Assembly (NCBI GenBank): GCA_031293105.1
Contig: JAUMSA010000338.1
Coordinates: 1-17,563 of the forward strand
Direction of reading: 5' to 3'
DNA from: Butyricicoccus sp.
Lineage (GTDB): Bacteria; Bacillota; Clostridia; Oscillospirales; Butyricicoccaceae
DNA: 17,563 bases
The translations under genes were made by a program, and so were the position numbers. Of this stretch, positions 6,942 through 14,052 are shown piece by piece. How positions within the stretch are numbered: position 1 is the first letter of the stretch; each line of letters opens with the position of its first letter. The notes under the pieces are model-generated. The model was not told where the DNA came from and did not search any database. It was given only the letters and a program-made list of their open reading frames with translations.

Positions 6942-7784
6942 TCAGTGAAACAAGGCGCGGATGGCGTCCATATTGTCCATGGCGAGTTGGTAGCCGTGGT
7001 CATAGCTGCGGTGCAGGACGGACACGTCCTTTTCAAACGAGTGCAGTTGCATCTGCGGCCGTAGGATGACCGTATCGTTGGGGGCACGGCGCTCAAGCGC
7101 ATCCAGCAGTAGGGTGGTCTGGTTGTAGCGGTCGGCACGGTGCAGCATGGTCTGCTCCATGGCCGGGAACCGGCGCCGCATGGCCCGTGCGCCCAGGCGC
7201 ACATAGGGCGTGGTGGTTTTCCAGTAGCCCGCCGGACGGGTCAGCACGACCAGATTGCGGCGGCTGCCGTCGCGTAGCGCCTGCGCAATCGGGATGGAAT
7301 CGGCCACACCGCCGTCGTAATAGGGCGTGCCGTCCATCTCAATGGGCGGGAACATGTGCGGCAGCGCGCAGGTCGCGCGCAGCATGGTGCATGGCCGGTC
7401 GAGTTGCATGCCGTCCAGGTATTCGGCCTTGCCCGTCAGCGCGTTGGTCACCCCAACCCGCACCCTCCCCCGATAGCGGTGGAAGGTTTCCCAGTCAAAG
7501 GGCACCAGACGGTTGGGCACCTCGTCAAAGACAAAGTCCAGCCCAAAAATCGACCCGCATTTCGGGAAATTCTCCAGGGACAGATAGCGTTTGTCGTTGC
7601 GGTAGGTGGTGAAGATGCGCAGGTTGCGGCCGCGCTGGCCGGCCAGATAGGAAAAGGCATAGGTGATGCCGGCCGACACACCGGATACATAGTCGAACAT
7701 CAGCCCTTCATCGAGCAGGGCGTCGAGCACGCCGCAGGAGAACACCGGACGGAAGGTGCCGCCCTCCAAAATTAGTCCGGGCAT
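6942..7784 (-). CDS. Patatin-like phospholipase (YjjU-like)
   Basis: A 280-residue cytoplasmic serine lipase or acyl hydrolase of the patatin family. All three family elements are present. The glycine-rich oxyanion loop is LEGGTFRPVFSCGVLDAL (residues 6-23). The nucleophile elbow is GVSAG, with Ser37. The dyad Asp157 lies in YYDGGVADSIP. There is no signal peptide or membrane helix, and the C-terminal 100 residues resemble the basic tail of bacterial YjjU-type patatins. The start ATG (7784) lies inside the last codons of rnr, overlapping it by 13 bp, with a G-rich ribosome site (AGGGGGGAG) still within rnr. Translation is therefore probably coupled to RNase R. It has no promoter of its own that I can see. 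The lipid substrate is unknown. Confidence 0.9.
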   Translation of the reverse strand: MPGLILEGGTFRPVFSCGVLDALLDEGLMFDYVSGVSAGITYAFSYLAGQRGRNLRIFTTYRNDKRYLSLENFPKCGSIFGLDFVFDEVPNRLVPFDWETFHRYRGRVRVGVTNALTGKAEYLDGMQLDRPCTMLRATCALPHMFPPIEMDGTPYYDGGVADSIPIAQALRDGSRRNLVVLTRPAGYWKTTTPYVRLGARAMRRRFPAMEQTMLHRADRYNQTTLLLDALERRAPNDTVILRPQMQLHSFEKDVSVLHRSYDHGYQLAMDNMDAIRALFH

Positions 7785-9892
7785 GGGGCGCTCCCCCCTT
7801 CCCCGGCAAGCGCGAAGTCGATCTGGCCGTTTGCGCGATTGGCGCCAATCAGGCGCACGTGCACGGGCGTGCCGATGGTGTAGCGCACCCCGCTGCGGTT
7901 AAACAGCACCATTTTTTGATCGTCGTATTCGTAGTAACCGGGCAGTGCTTCCACCCGGATGAGGCCCTCGGCGCCGTTTGGCAGGGCAATGAACAGCCCA
8001 AATGCCTGCACGCCCGACACCTCGCCGTCAAATTCCTGCCCGAGGAACTGCTCCATATAGGCGGCAATATACAGCTTGTCAATCTCGCGCTCGGCCGTGT
8101 CGGCGGCGAGTTCGCGGGTGGTCGATTGGCTGGCCGCGTTTTCGACAAAGGTATAGTCGGCGCGGGTAAAGGCTGCGCCATCGAGTGCACGCGTCAGCAT
8201 GCGGTGGGTGGCGAGGTCCGGATACCGCCGGATGGGCGAGGTAAAATGCAGATAATACTTGGCCTGCAAGCCGTAATGGCCCAGATTTTCCTCCGAATAG
8301 CGCGCGCGTGCAAGCGAACGCAACAACAGAGTTGGCAGCGCGCGCTGACGCGGGTCGCCCGCCGCCTGGTCAAGCACGGCCTGAAGCTGGCGGGTATCCT
8401 GCGGTTTAGAGGGGTCGATGCGGTGACCGAACGGCCGGGCAAACTGGGCAAAAATACGCAGCTTTTCCGGGTCCGGGTTCTCGTGCACGCGGTACACGGC
8501 CGGGTGGTTGTGGGTGTCCATAAATTGGGCGACCGCCTCGTTGGCTTGGAGCATGAATTCCTCGATCATCTTTTCGGCGCGGCCGCGCGGACGGTAGAAT
8601 ACATCCACCGGTTCGCCCTGCTCGTCCACCGCGATTTCGGCTTCCGGAATGTCCAAATCGAGCGCGCCGCGCTCCATGCGATGGCGGCGTAGTACATCGG
8701 CCAGATCGGCCATTTTACGGGCTGTATCGACCAGAAAAGCGTATTTTTGGCACAGTTCGGCGTCGCCGTCCAGAATTTTATTCACGTTGTTGTAGGTCAT
8801 GCGCGCCTTGGAACAGATGACCGATTTGGCAAACTCGGCCTTATGACAGCGGCCATCCGGCCCGATCTCGAGGAAGGCCGAAAAGGCCAGTCGGTCCTCC
8901 CCTGGTACGAGCGAGCACAGCCCGTCGGACAGGGCAAACGGCAGCATGGGCACTACGTGGCCGGGATAATAGACCGAGGTGCCGCGCTGGTAGGCTTCGG
9001 CGTCGAGCGGACTGCCTGATGTTACATAATGTGACACGTCTGCGATGTGCACGCCGAGTTGCACGCGGCCATTGGCCAGAGGCGTGAGTGATATGGCGTC
9101 GTCAAAGTCCTTGGCGTTGTCGCCGTCGATCGTGAAAATGAGTTCGCTCCGCAGATCGCGCCGTCCGGCGTAGGCATCCGCCGGGACACGGTCGCCCAGC
9201 GAGTCGGCCTGCTGCTGCACATCGGCCGGGAAAGCTTCCTGGATGCCGTTTTCGTGCAAAATGGCCGCAATGGACGCCTGCATGGTTCCGTTTTTGCCGA
9301 ACACTTGCACGACTGCCGCCTGCGGCAGCACCCGGCCTTCGCCGTAATACATCATGCGCGCCGCAACTTTGTCGCCCGGCTGTGCCCCAGCTAAATGAGC
9401 CTTGGGCAGCATGATTTCGGACGGATATTTCCTGCTGGACGGCTCCAAAACGAACGATTTGCCGCGCTGGCGCACCGCGCCCACAATCTCGGCGCGGCTG
9501 CGCTCCAGGATGCGCGCCACAGCGCCTTCGCGGCGGCGGGTGCCGTCCCGGCGGCGGCCGTCCTCACCCAGCCGGACGAGCACATGATCGCCCTGCCAGG
9601 CGCCGCCATCTGCGTGGGGCGGGATGAAAATATCACCCTTGTCGTCCTTTTCGTCCGGGGCGACAAAGGCAAAACCGCGCTCGGTCGCCAGGAACGTGCC
9701 GGCGATATAACCGTAATGAGAGGCCTGGGCCAGACGGTTCTTTTTGTTTTTGACAATTTTTCCGCTGGCGGTCAGGCGCTGGATGCAGTCGGCAAGCGCC
9801 TGTTTGCCGACGCCCGGCAGCTGACGGCGCAGTTCCTCCTGCCGCTGGGGCCGCGCGAGCAACTGAAAGACCTTTTGGTCGAGCGAATCCAT
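7772..9892 (-). CDS. rnr: Ribonuclease R
   Basis: A 706-residue 3'-to-5' exoribonuclease of the RNB (RNase II/R) family, which degrades structured RNA and helps RNA quality control. The domain order is complete: an N-terminal winged helix (residues 1-65), cold-shock OB folds (about 65-220), the RNB catalytic domain (about 240-570) and a C-terminal S1 domain (about 620-700, GVQAFGLFIALPNGAEGLIRV). The metal-binding aspartates are Asp256, Asp262, Asp264 and Asp265 in DGDNAKDFDDAI, with the same spacing as Asp272, 278, 280 and 281 of E. coli RNase R. The Lys/Arg-rich tail found in many RNase R proteins is short or missing. Start ATG 9892 follows AAGGAGGG (9899-9906 on +). In many Gram-positives rnr neighbours smpB/ssrA or secG; none is visible here. 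Confidence 0.95.
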   Translation of the reverse strand: MDSLDQKVFQLLARPQRQEELRRQLPGVGKQALADCIQRLTASGKIVKNKKNRLAQASHYGYIAGTFLATERGFAFVAPDEKDDKGDIFIPPHADGGAWQGDHVLVRLGEDGRRRDGTRRREGAVARILERSRAEIVGAVRQRGKSFVLEPSSRKYPSEIMLPKAHLAGAQPGDKVAARMMYYGEGRVLPQAAVVQVFGKNGTMQASIAAILHENGIQEAFPADVQQQADSLGDRVPADAYAGRRDLRSELIFTIDGDNAKDFDDAISLTPLANGRVQLGVHIADVSHYVTSGSPLDAEAYQRGTSVYYPGHVVPMLPFALSDGLCSLVPGEDRLAFSAFLEIGPDGRCHKAEFAKSVICSKARMTYNNVNKILDGDAELCQKYAFLVDTARKMADLADVLRRHRMERGALDLDIPEAEIAVDEQGEPVDVFYRPRGRAEKMIEEFMLQANEAVAQFMDTHNHPAVYRVHENPDPEKLRIFAQFARPFGHRIDPSKPQDTRQLQAVLDQAAGDPRQRALPTLLLRSLARARYSEENLGHYGLQAKYYLHFTSPIRRYPDLATHRMLTRALDGAAFTRADYTFVENAASQSTTRELAADTAEREIDKLYIAAYMEQFLGQEFDGEVSGVQAFGLFIALPNGAEGLIRVEALPGYYEYDDQKMVLFNRSGVRYTIGTPVHVRLIGANRANGQIDFALAGEGGSAPCPD

Positions 9893-9906
9893 AAGATGCC
9901 CTCCTT

Positions 9907-9946
9907 CCGGGTAATGGGGATGCTTTCATTATACGCCCCTACCCGG
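9907..9946. repeat. Inverted repeat flanking the rnr -10 box
   Basis: CCGGGTA at 9907-9913 and TACCCGG at 9940-9946 are exact complements. Inside them GGGG (9916-9919) and CCCC (9936-9939) extend the symmetry apart from two extra bases. The two arms bracket the TATAAT of the rnr promoter, so they cannot both be in the rnr transcript; a DNA-level operator is possible. Confidence 0.7.
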
Positions 9947-9956
9947 CAATTTAAAA
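9928..9956 (-). promoter_or_regulatory. Probable promoter of rnr and the patatin-like gene
   Basis: Read on the minus strand, a perfect TATAAT (9928-9933) lies about 36 bp before the rnr start, which leaves a short leader. The -35 is poor: TTTTAA at 9951-9956 with a 17-bp spacer matches three of six consensus bases. A weak -35 with a perfect -10 suggests an activated or modest promoter. Confidence 0.6.
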
Positions 9957-10016
9957 GAAGGAAACGGAAAAGGTGGGTAAACAAAAACGCTCCTTGAAAG
10001 GATACTACGACGCAAG

Positions 10017-10082
10017 GCGCACGCCGGGGTATCGAACCCACGGCGTACGCAGGCTCTCGGCCAGCCGAGGGCGACTGGCCGA
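10017..10082. other. Structured intergenic element with a T-arm-like hairpin
   Basis: Two strong inverted repeats fill a gap with no credible gene. At 10017-10050 a stem of about 13 pairs (one bulged base, one imperfect pair) closes a 7-base loop that reads TTCGATA on the minus strand, like a tRNA T-loop. The imperfect pair at 10020/10047 is a G-U wobble only if the minus strand is transcribed. At 10057-10082 TCGGCCAG pairs with CTGGCCGA. An alternative hairpin at 10056-10069 (CTCGG with CCGAG, loop CCAG) would exclude the second one. It is not a tRNA: no acceptor, D or anticodon arms can be drawn. It could be a small RNA, a leader or a dispersed palindromic repeat. Confidence 0.55.
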
Positions 10083-10094
10083 AACACACGCCCT

Positions 10095-10121
10095 AAAAAA
10101 CAATCCCCCGGATTGTTTTTT
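10095..10121. terminator. Symmetrical (bidirectional) terminator
   Basis: AAAAAACAATCC (10095-10106) and GGATTGTTTTTT (10110-10121) form a perfect 12-bp stem with a CCC loop, and its A/T ends give a U-tract on either strand. On minus it may be a second stop behind the tRNA operon; on + it would end any transcript of the structured element at 10017-10082. Confidence 0.85.
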
Positions 10122-10143
10122 GCCCGGCAGAGCCGAGCCGGGC
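10122..10143. repeat. 7-bp GC hairpin between two terminators
   Basis: GCCCGGC (10122-10128) and GCCGGGC (10137-10143) form a perfect stem with an 8-base loop, followed by TTT on the plus strand. It abuts the preceding terminator without a gap and could act as a further weak terminator on +. Confidence 0.7.
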
Positions 10144-10144
10144 T

Positions 10145-10157
10145 TTCGAGCCTCGTC
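10145..10157 (+). repeat. 13-bp inverted copy of the tRNA-Gly T-arm
   Basis: TTCGAGCCTCGTC here is the exact sequence of the T-loop and 3' T-stem of the tRNA-Gly gene, which lies in reverse orientation at 10214-10226. The two copies therefore form an inverted repeat around the tRNA terminator. It may be a remnant of a partial tRNA duplication or of an integration event; its function is unknown. Confidence 0.75.
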
Positions 10158-10165
10158 GATTCAGC

Positions 10166-10204
10166 AAAAAAAGACCGTCTATCTTAGATAGACGGTCTTT
10201 TTTT
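10166..10204. terminator. Terminator of the tRNA operon, abutting the CCA end
   Basis: An 18-bp perfect stem (seven A, then GACCGTCTATC and its complement) has a TTA loop. On the minus strand it begins at the last A of the tRNA-Gly CCA and ends in a run of seven U. The symmetry also makes it a terminator on the plus strand. Confidence 0.93.
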
Positions 10205-10279
10205 GGAGCGGATGACGAGGCTCGAACTCGCTACCTCCACCTTGGCAAGGTGGCGCTCTACCAGATGAGCTACATCCGC
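10204..10279 (-). tRNA. tRNA-Gly (anticodon GCC)
   Basis: A 76-base gene on the minus strand, last of three. The acceptor GCGGATG pairs with CATCCGC, followed by discriminator T and encoded CCA. The anticodon loop TTGCCAA is closed by a CCACC/GGTGG stem and gives GCC. The T-arm reads GCGAG-TTCGAGC-CTCGT. Confidence 0.96.
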
Positions 10280-10284
10280 ATGTT

Positions 10285-10360
10285 TGGTGCCTCCGGGCGG
10301 AATCGAACCACCGACACGGGGATTTTCAGTCCCCTGCTCTACCGACTGAGCTACAGAGGC
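10285..10360 (-). tRNA. tRNA-Phe (anticodon GAA)
   Basis: A 76-base gene on the minus strand. The acceptor GCCTCTG pairs with CGGAGGC, followed by discriminator A and encoded CCA. The anticodon loop CTGAAAA between GGGGA and TCCCC gives GAA. The D-arm is GCTCAGTCGGTAGAGC. It lies 5 bp from tRNA-Gly. Confidence 0.96.
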
Positions 10361-10365
10361 AAAAT

Positions 10366-10442
10366 TGGCGACCCGGAAGGGACTTGAACCCTCGACCTCT
10401 GGCGTGACAGGCCAGCGCTCTAACCGACTGAGCTACCGGGCC
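10366..10442 (-). tRNA. tRNA-Asp (anticodon GTC)
   Basis: A 77-base gene on the minus strand, first in the operon. The acceptor GGCCCGG pairs with CCGGGTC (one G-U), followed by discriminator G and encoded CCA. The anticodon loop CTGTCAC in a CTGGC/GCCAG stem gives GTC. It starts about 14 bases after the expected transcription start and lies 5 bp from tRNA-Phe. Confidence 0.96.
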
Positions 10443-10461
10443 ACTTGCAAAGTGCTTTATT

Positions 10462-10490
10462 AATATACCCAATAATCCGCCATTTGTCAA
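10462..10490 (-). promoter_or_regulatory. Strong promoter of the tRNA operon
   Basis: On the minus strand TTGACA (10485-10490) and TATATT (10462-10467) are separated by exactly 17 bp. Upstream of the -35, an A/T-rich tract at about 10493-10530 resembles an UP element, as is usual for stable-RNA promoters. The A/T-rich block stands out sharply from the GC-rich surroundings. Confidence 0.93.
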
Positions 10491-10557
10491 CAGGTTTTTC
10501 AAAAAAATTTGAAAGAAATTTTACCGCGCCTTTGCAGACCACTGTGGCAGGGTTCGC

Positions 10558-10587
10558 TTGACCGTCCGCCCCGCCTCATGCTATGCT
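10558..10587 (+). promoter_or_regulatory. Probable promoter of addBA
   Basis: TTGACC at 10558-10563 and TATGCT at 10582-10587 are separated by 18 bp, giving a moderate sigma-A promoter with a start near 10594 and a leader of about 33 bases. It diverges from the tRNA promoter. Confidence 0.65.
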
Positions 10588-10626
10588 GAAACCAATCACA
10601 ATCCCAGCACAAAAGGAGGGAGCCCC

Positions 10627-13600
10627 ATGCGCATTTTCATCGGGCGCGGCGGGAGCGGTAAAACCACCGCCATTCTACGCGAAATCGCGCAAAAAGCCGA
10701 AGCGGGCGAGGGACGACAGATCGTGCTTGTCCCGGAACTGTTTTCCCACGCCTACGAGCGGCGGCTGGCGCAGGCGACAAACAATCACGGCGGCCGCACG
10801 GCCGAGGTCATCACCTTTTCCCGCCTGACCGGGCGGGTGTTCGCCGAGATGGGCGGTTTGGCCGATGTGGCCCTCACCCCGGCCGGCCGGCTGCTCACCC
10901 TGACCGAAGCTGCCCGCCGGGTGGACGCCGGCCTTTCTACCTATCGCGGCCTGGCCGACAAACCCGATTTGGTCAAAGAGATGCTCACCATCATCGACGA
11001 GTGCAAGACCTGCCGCGTGCGGCCCGAGGACACCTTCCGCGCCGCGGGCGAGCTGCGCGAGGAAGCCCCGGCCCTGGCCGAAAAATTAAGCGACCTGTCC
11101 CAGCTGTTCACGGCCTATGAAGCGCTGTGCGACAATACCCTGCCCGACCCACGCGACGCGCTCACCCGCATGGCTGAACTGCTGCCCCAAAGCACCGTCC
11201 TGCGCGGTGCTGAGGTCTATGTGGACGGCTTCGCGTCCTTCACCCCGCAGGAAGTCGCGGTGCTCGATGCCCTACTGCATCTGGGCCTGCCGTTGACCGC
11301 GGCGGTCACCCTCGACCCGGGGGAACCCGACCTGTTTGTGTCCGCCGATAAGACCGTGCGCCTGCTCCGGCGCATGGCATCCCGTGTCGGCAAACCGGCG
11401 GATGTGACCGATTTTGGCGAATGCAAGCTCGAAAAACCGCACGATTTGGCGGTTTTGGAGCGCGAAGGCCTGCTGCCGACCTCGACGCCCACCCCCTCGG
11501 ACGGGCACAGCGTCCGTTTGTTTTACGCGTCCAATCCTTTCGAGGAGTGCGAACACGCGGCGGCTTACATCCGCCGCACCGTCCAGCAGACCGGGGCACG
11601 CTGGCGCGACTTTGCCGTTATTTCCCGGGACGGGGACCGCTACACCGCGGCCCTGCAAATGGCCATGGCGCGGTATGATGTACCCATCTTCCAGAGCGCC
11701 AAGGCCGACCTACTCACCCGCCCGCCGCTGCGGCTGGTGACCGGCGCGCTGGCGGTCGTGACCGGCGGCTGGCGGTATGAGGATGTGTTTGGGTGCCTCA
11801 AAACCGGGCTGTGTAACCTGGAACCGGACGAGATCGACCGGCTGGAAAACTACGTGCTCGCCTGGCGGGTGCGTGGCGCATCGGCCTGGCGCACCGACTT
11901 CACCGGCCACCCGGACGGCTACGGCCAGCAGATGGACGAAGTGGCCCAGCAGGAGCTGGACGAACTCAACGCCCTGCGTGCACGCGCGGCCGCACCCTTT
12001 GCCGCCCTGGCCGACGGCCTGCGGGAAGCCGGACTGGCCCGCGAATTTTTGCAGGCGCTCTATGATTTCCTGACCGCCCAGGGCACACCCGACCGCATGG
12101 CCGACCGCGCGGCCGGGTATGAGCAGGCGGGCGAACTCCAACTGGCCGACGAATACCGCCAGCTGTGGGAGATCCTGGTCACTGCCATGGAGGAAATGGC
12201 TTGGGTGTGCGGCGACAGCCCCATGGATTTGGAGCGGTTCGCCGCCATGTTCCCGCTGGTGCTGGGCGAGTACGACGTCGGTTCCATCCCGGTGTCGCTC
12301 GACCGCGTGACCTGCGGCGCCATCGACCGCGTATGCGGCGGGGGACGGTTCAAGCACGTCATCTTGCTGGGCGTGAACGACGGCTTGCTGCCCAAGGCGC
12401 CCGCAAGCGCGGGCATTTTGAGCGACAACGACCGCTTGGCGCTCGACAATCTGGGTCTGAGCCTGTCGGCGTCGGGCGCCGAGCGCATGCTGATGGAGCA
12501 GGAAACCATCTATAAAGCCCTGGCCTGCCCGACCGAAAGCCTGCTGCTGTCCTGCCACCTGGCTGGGGCGGACGGCAAGGAGATGCGGCCGTCTTATCTG
12601 CTGGGCGCATTCCGTTTGAAACTGCCCGGCCTGCCGGTCGATACCGGCGCCGGGGCGGCGGATGCCGACCGTCTGTGCGCCGACCGTCCGGCGGTCGAAC
12701 TGGCCTGCGCGGCCCTGTCCGAGGGCGCACGCACCCCGGCCCAGCAGGCGGCGCTCGACTATTTTGCCGACGATGAGCGCGTGCACCGCGCCAAAAATGC
12801 ACGCATCAGCCGCGGGCCGGTGGCCGACCGCAAAACGGTCGAGGGGCTGTACGGCAAAATCCCCGGCCTGACCGCGTCGCGGGTCGATTTGTTCTATTCC
12901 TGCCGGTTCGCCTTCTTTATGCGCCACGGCCTGCGCGCCAAGCCCCGCCGCCGCGCGGCCTTCGCCGCCCCGGAAACTGGAACCTTCATCCATTATGTCC
13001 TGGAAAATACGCTGGCCGATCTGGACAAGACCCCGGACGGCGCGCGCGGCGCGGATGCCGACACCGTTCGCCGCACGATGAAGAAGTGGGTGCAGACCTA
13101 TGTGGAAACCTATCTTGGCAGCCTGGACAAGCAGACCGCGCGGTTCCGGTATCTGTTTCGGCGGCTGGTCAAGATGATGGGCGGCATCTTGGAAAACGTG
13201 CTGGACGAAATGCGAAACTCGGATTTTTCGCCCATTGACTATGAACTGAAATTTGGCTTTGACGGCGACCTGCCGCCCGTGCGCTGCGCGGAAGGGGAGG
13301 ACGCGGTCTACCTGAGCGGCACGGCTGACCGCGTGGACGGCTACATCAAGGGCGGGCGGCTGTATGTGCGCGTGATGGACTACAAAAGCGGCTACAAGTC
13401 GTTTTCACTCTCGGACGTCTGGAATGGCCTCAATTTGCAGCTGATTATCTATCTCTTTGCCATCGAGCGGGAGGGGCTGGAGCGGTACCGCCACAAGCTG
13501 GCCGCCGACTTGGACGGCATCGAAGCTGCGGGCGTGCTGTACATCCCGGCGCGCGACGAGGTGATGGATTTGGACGCTGACGAGCCGGACGAGGACAAGC

Positions 13601-14052
13601 TGCGCGCCCTCAAAGACAAGGCGCTGCGCCGCAGCGGACTGGTCAGCGACGATTTAACGCTCCTGGAAGCCATGGAGCACGGCCTGGAAGACGAGAGCCG
13701 ATTCCTGCCGGTCAAGCTCAAGGTGGCCAAGCCGACCAAAAAGAATCCCGACCCACAGCCGATGCTCGCGGCCACGTCGGCCGTGGCCGATTTGGCGCGG
13801 TTTGGCCGTCTGGCGCGGTTTGCGCAGGGCAAGCTGATCGAGATGGGCCGCGAACTCAAGGCGGGCAGCATCGACGCCGCGCCCTGCCGCCATGGGCAGG
13901 CGCTGCAATGTGATTGGTGCGAATTTCGCGCCGCCTGTCGGTTTGACGAAACGCTGGGTGACCGGGTGCGCGCGCTCGCCCATCTAAAGGACAGCGAATT
14001 TTGGGAAAAACTCGAGGAAGGAGGGGAGGACCATGCCGAAGTGGACGGATGA
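10627..14052 (+). CDS. addB: ATP-dependent helicase/deoxyribonuclease subunit B (AddB)
   Basis: A 1141-residue subunit of the AddAB helicase-nuclease, which resects double-strand breaks for RecA. The start is ATG 10627, preceded by AAAAGGAGGG at 10611-10620; an upstream TTG at 10558 is part of the promoter. The N terminus has a Walker A motif, GRGGSGKTT. The C-terminal nuclease domain shows GTFIHYVLE, then MDYKSGYKSFS with Asp918 and Lys920, then LQLIIYLFAI, the RecB-type nuclease order. Four cysteines, Cys759 and Cys1095-x2-Cys1098-x5-Cys1104, match the iron-sulfur cluster ligands that staple the AddB nuclease domain. The length is close to B. subtilis AddB. It overlaps addA by 20 bp, which points to translational coupling in an addBA operon. 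Confidence 0.96.
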   Translation: MRIFIGRGGSGKTTAILREIAQKAEAGEGRQIVLVPELFSHAYERRLAQATNNHGGRTAEVITFSRLTGRVFAEMGGLADVALTPAGRLLTLTEAARRVDAGLSTYRGLADKPDLVKEMLTIIDECKTCRVRPEDTFRAAGELREEAPALAEKLSDLSQLFTAYEALCDNTLPDPRDALTRMAELLPQSTVLRGAEVYVDGFASFTPQEVAVLDALLHLGLPLTAAVTLDPGEPDLFVSADKTVRLLRRMASRVGKPADVTDFGECKLEKPHDLAVLEREGLLPTSTPTPSDGHSVRLFYASNPFEECEHAAAYIRRTVQQTGARWRDFAVISRDGDRYTAALQMAMARYDVPIFQSAKADLLTRPPLRLVTGALAVVTGGWRYEDVFGCLKTGLCNLEPDEIDRLENYVLAWRVRGASAWRTDFTGHPDGYGQQMDEVAQQELDELNALRARAAAPFAALADGLREAGLAREFLQALYDFLTAQGTPDRMADRAAGYEQAGELQLADEYRQLWEILVTAMEEMAWVCGDSPMDLERFAAMFPLVLGEYDVGSIPVSLDRVTCGAIDRVCGGGRFKHVILLGVNDGLLPKAPASAGILSDNDRLALDNLGLSLSASGAERMLMEQETIYKALACPTESLLLSCHLAGADGKEMRPSYLLGAFRLKLPGLPVDTGAGAADADRLCADRPAVELACAALSEGARTPAQQAALDYFADDERVHRAKNARISRGPVADRKTVEGLYGKIPGLTASRVDLFYSCRFAFFMRHGLRAKPRRRAAFAAPETGTFIHYVLENTLADLDKTPDGARGADADTVRRTMKKWVQTYVETYLGSLDKQTARFRYLFRRLVKMMGGILENVLDEMRNSDFSPIDYELKFGFDGDLPPVRCAEGEDAVYLSGTADRVDGYIKGGRLYVRVMDYKSGYKSFSLSDVWNGLNLQLIIYLFAIEREGLERYRHKLAADLDGIEAAGVLYIPARDEVMDLDADEPDEDKLRALKDKALRRSGLVSDDLTLLEAMEHGLEDESRFLPVKLKVAKPTKKNPDPQPMLAATSAVADLARFGRLARFAQGKLIEMGRELKAGSIDAAPCRHGQALQCDWCEFRAACRFDETLGDRVRALAHLKDSEFWEKLEEGGEDHAEVDG

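Noticed and set aside
9395..9997. A 200-codon plus-strand frame opposite the start of rnr
   Set aside because: It runs through the rnr promoter and winged-helix region and lacks a ribosome site or any domain.
10017..10050. A fourth tRNA gene suggested by the T-loop-like GGGTTCGATACCC
   Set aside because: No matching acceptor stem, D-arm or anticodon arm can be drawn on either strand.
9772..10089. A 105-codon minus-strand frame from the structured element into rnr
   Set aside because: Its N-terminal part is translation of the hairpins and promoter, and the rest is out of frame with rnr. The intergenic half may simply be a translated repeat.
10558..10626. TTG start giving AddB 23 extra residues
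   Set aside because: The TTG is the -35 element, and ATG 10627 has a strong AAAAGGAGGG; AddB proteins begin right before the Walker A strand.
11710..12993. A 427-codon minus-strand frame within addB
   Set aside because: Same antisense artefact; addB motifs run unbroken on the plus strand.
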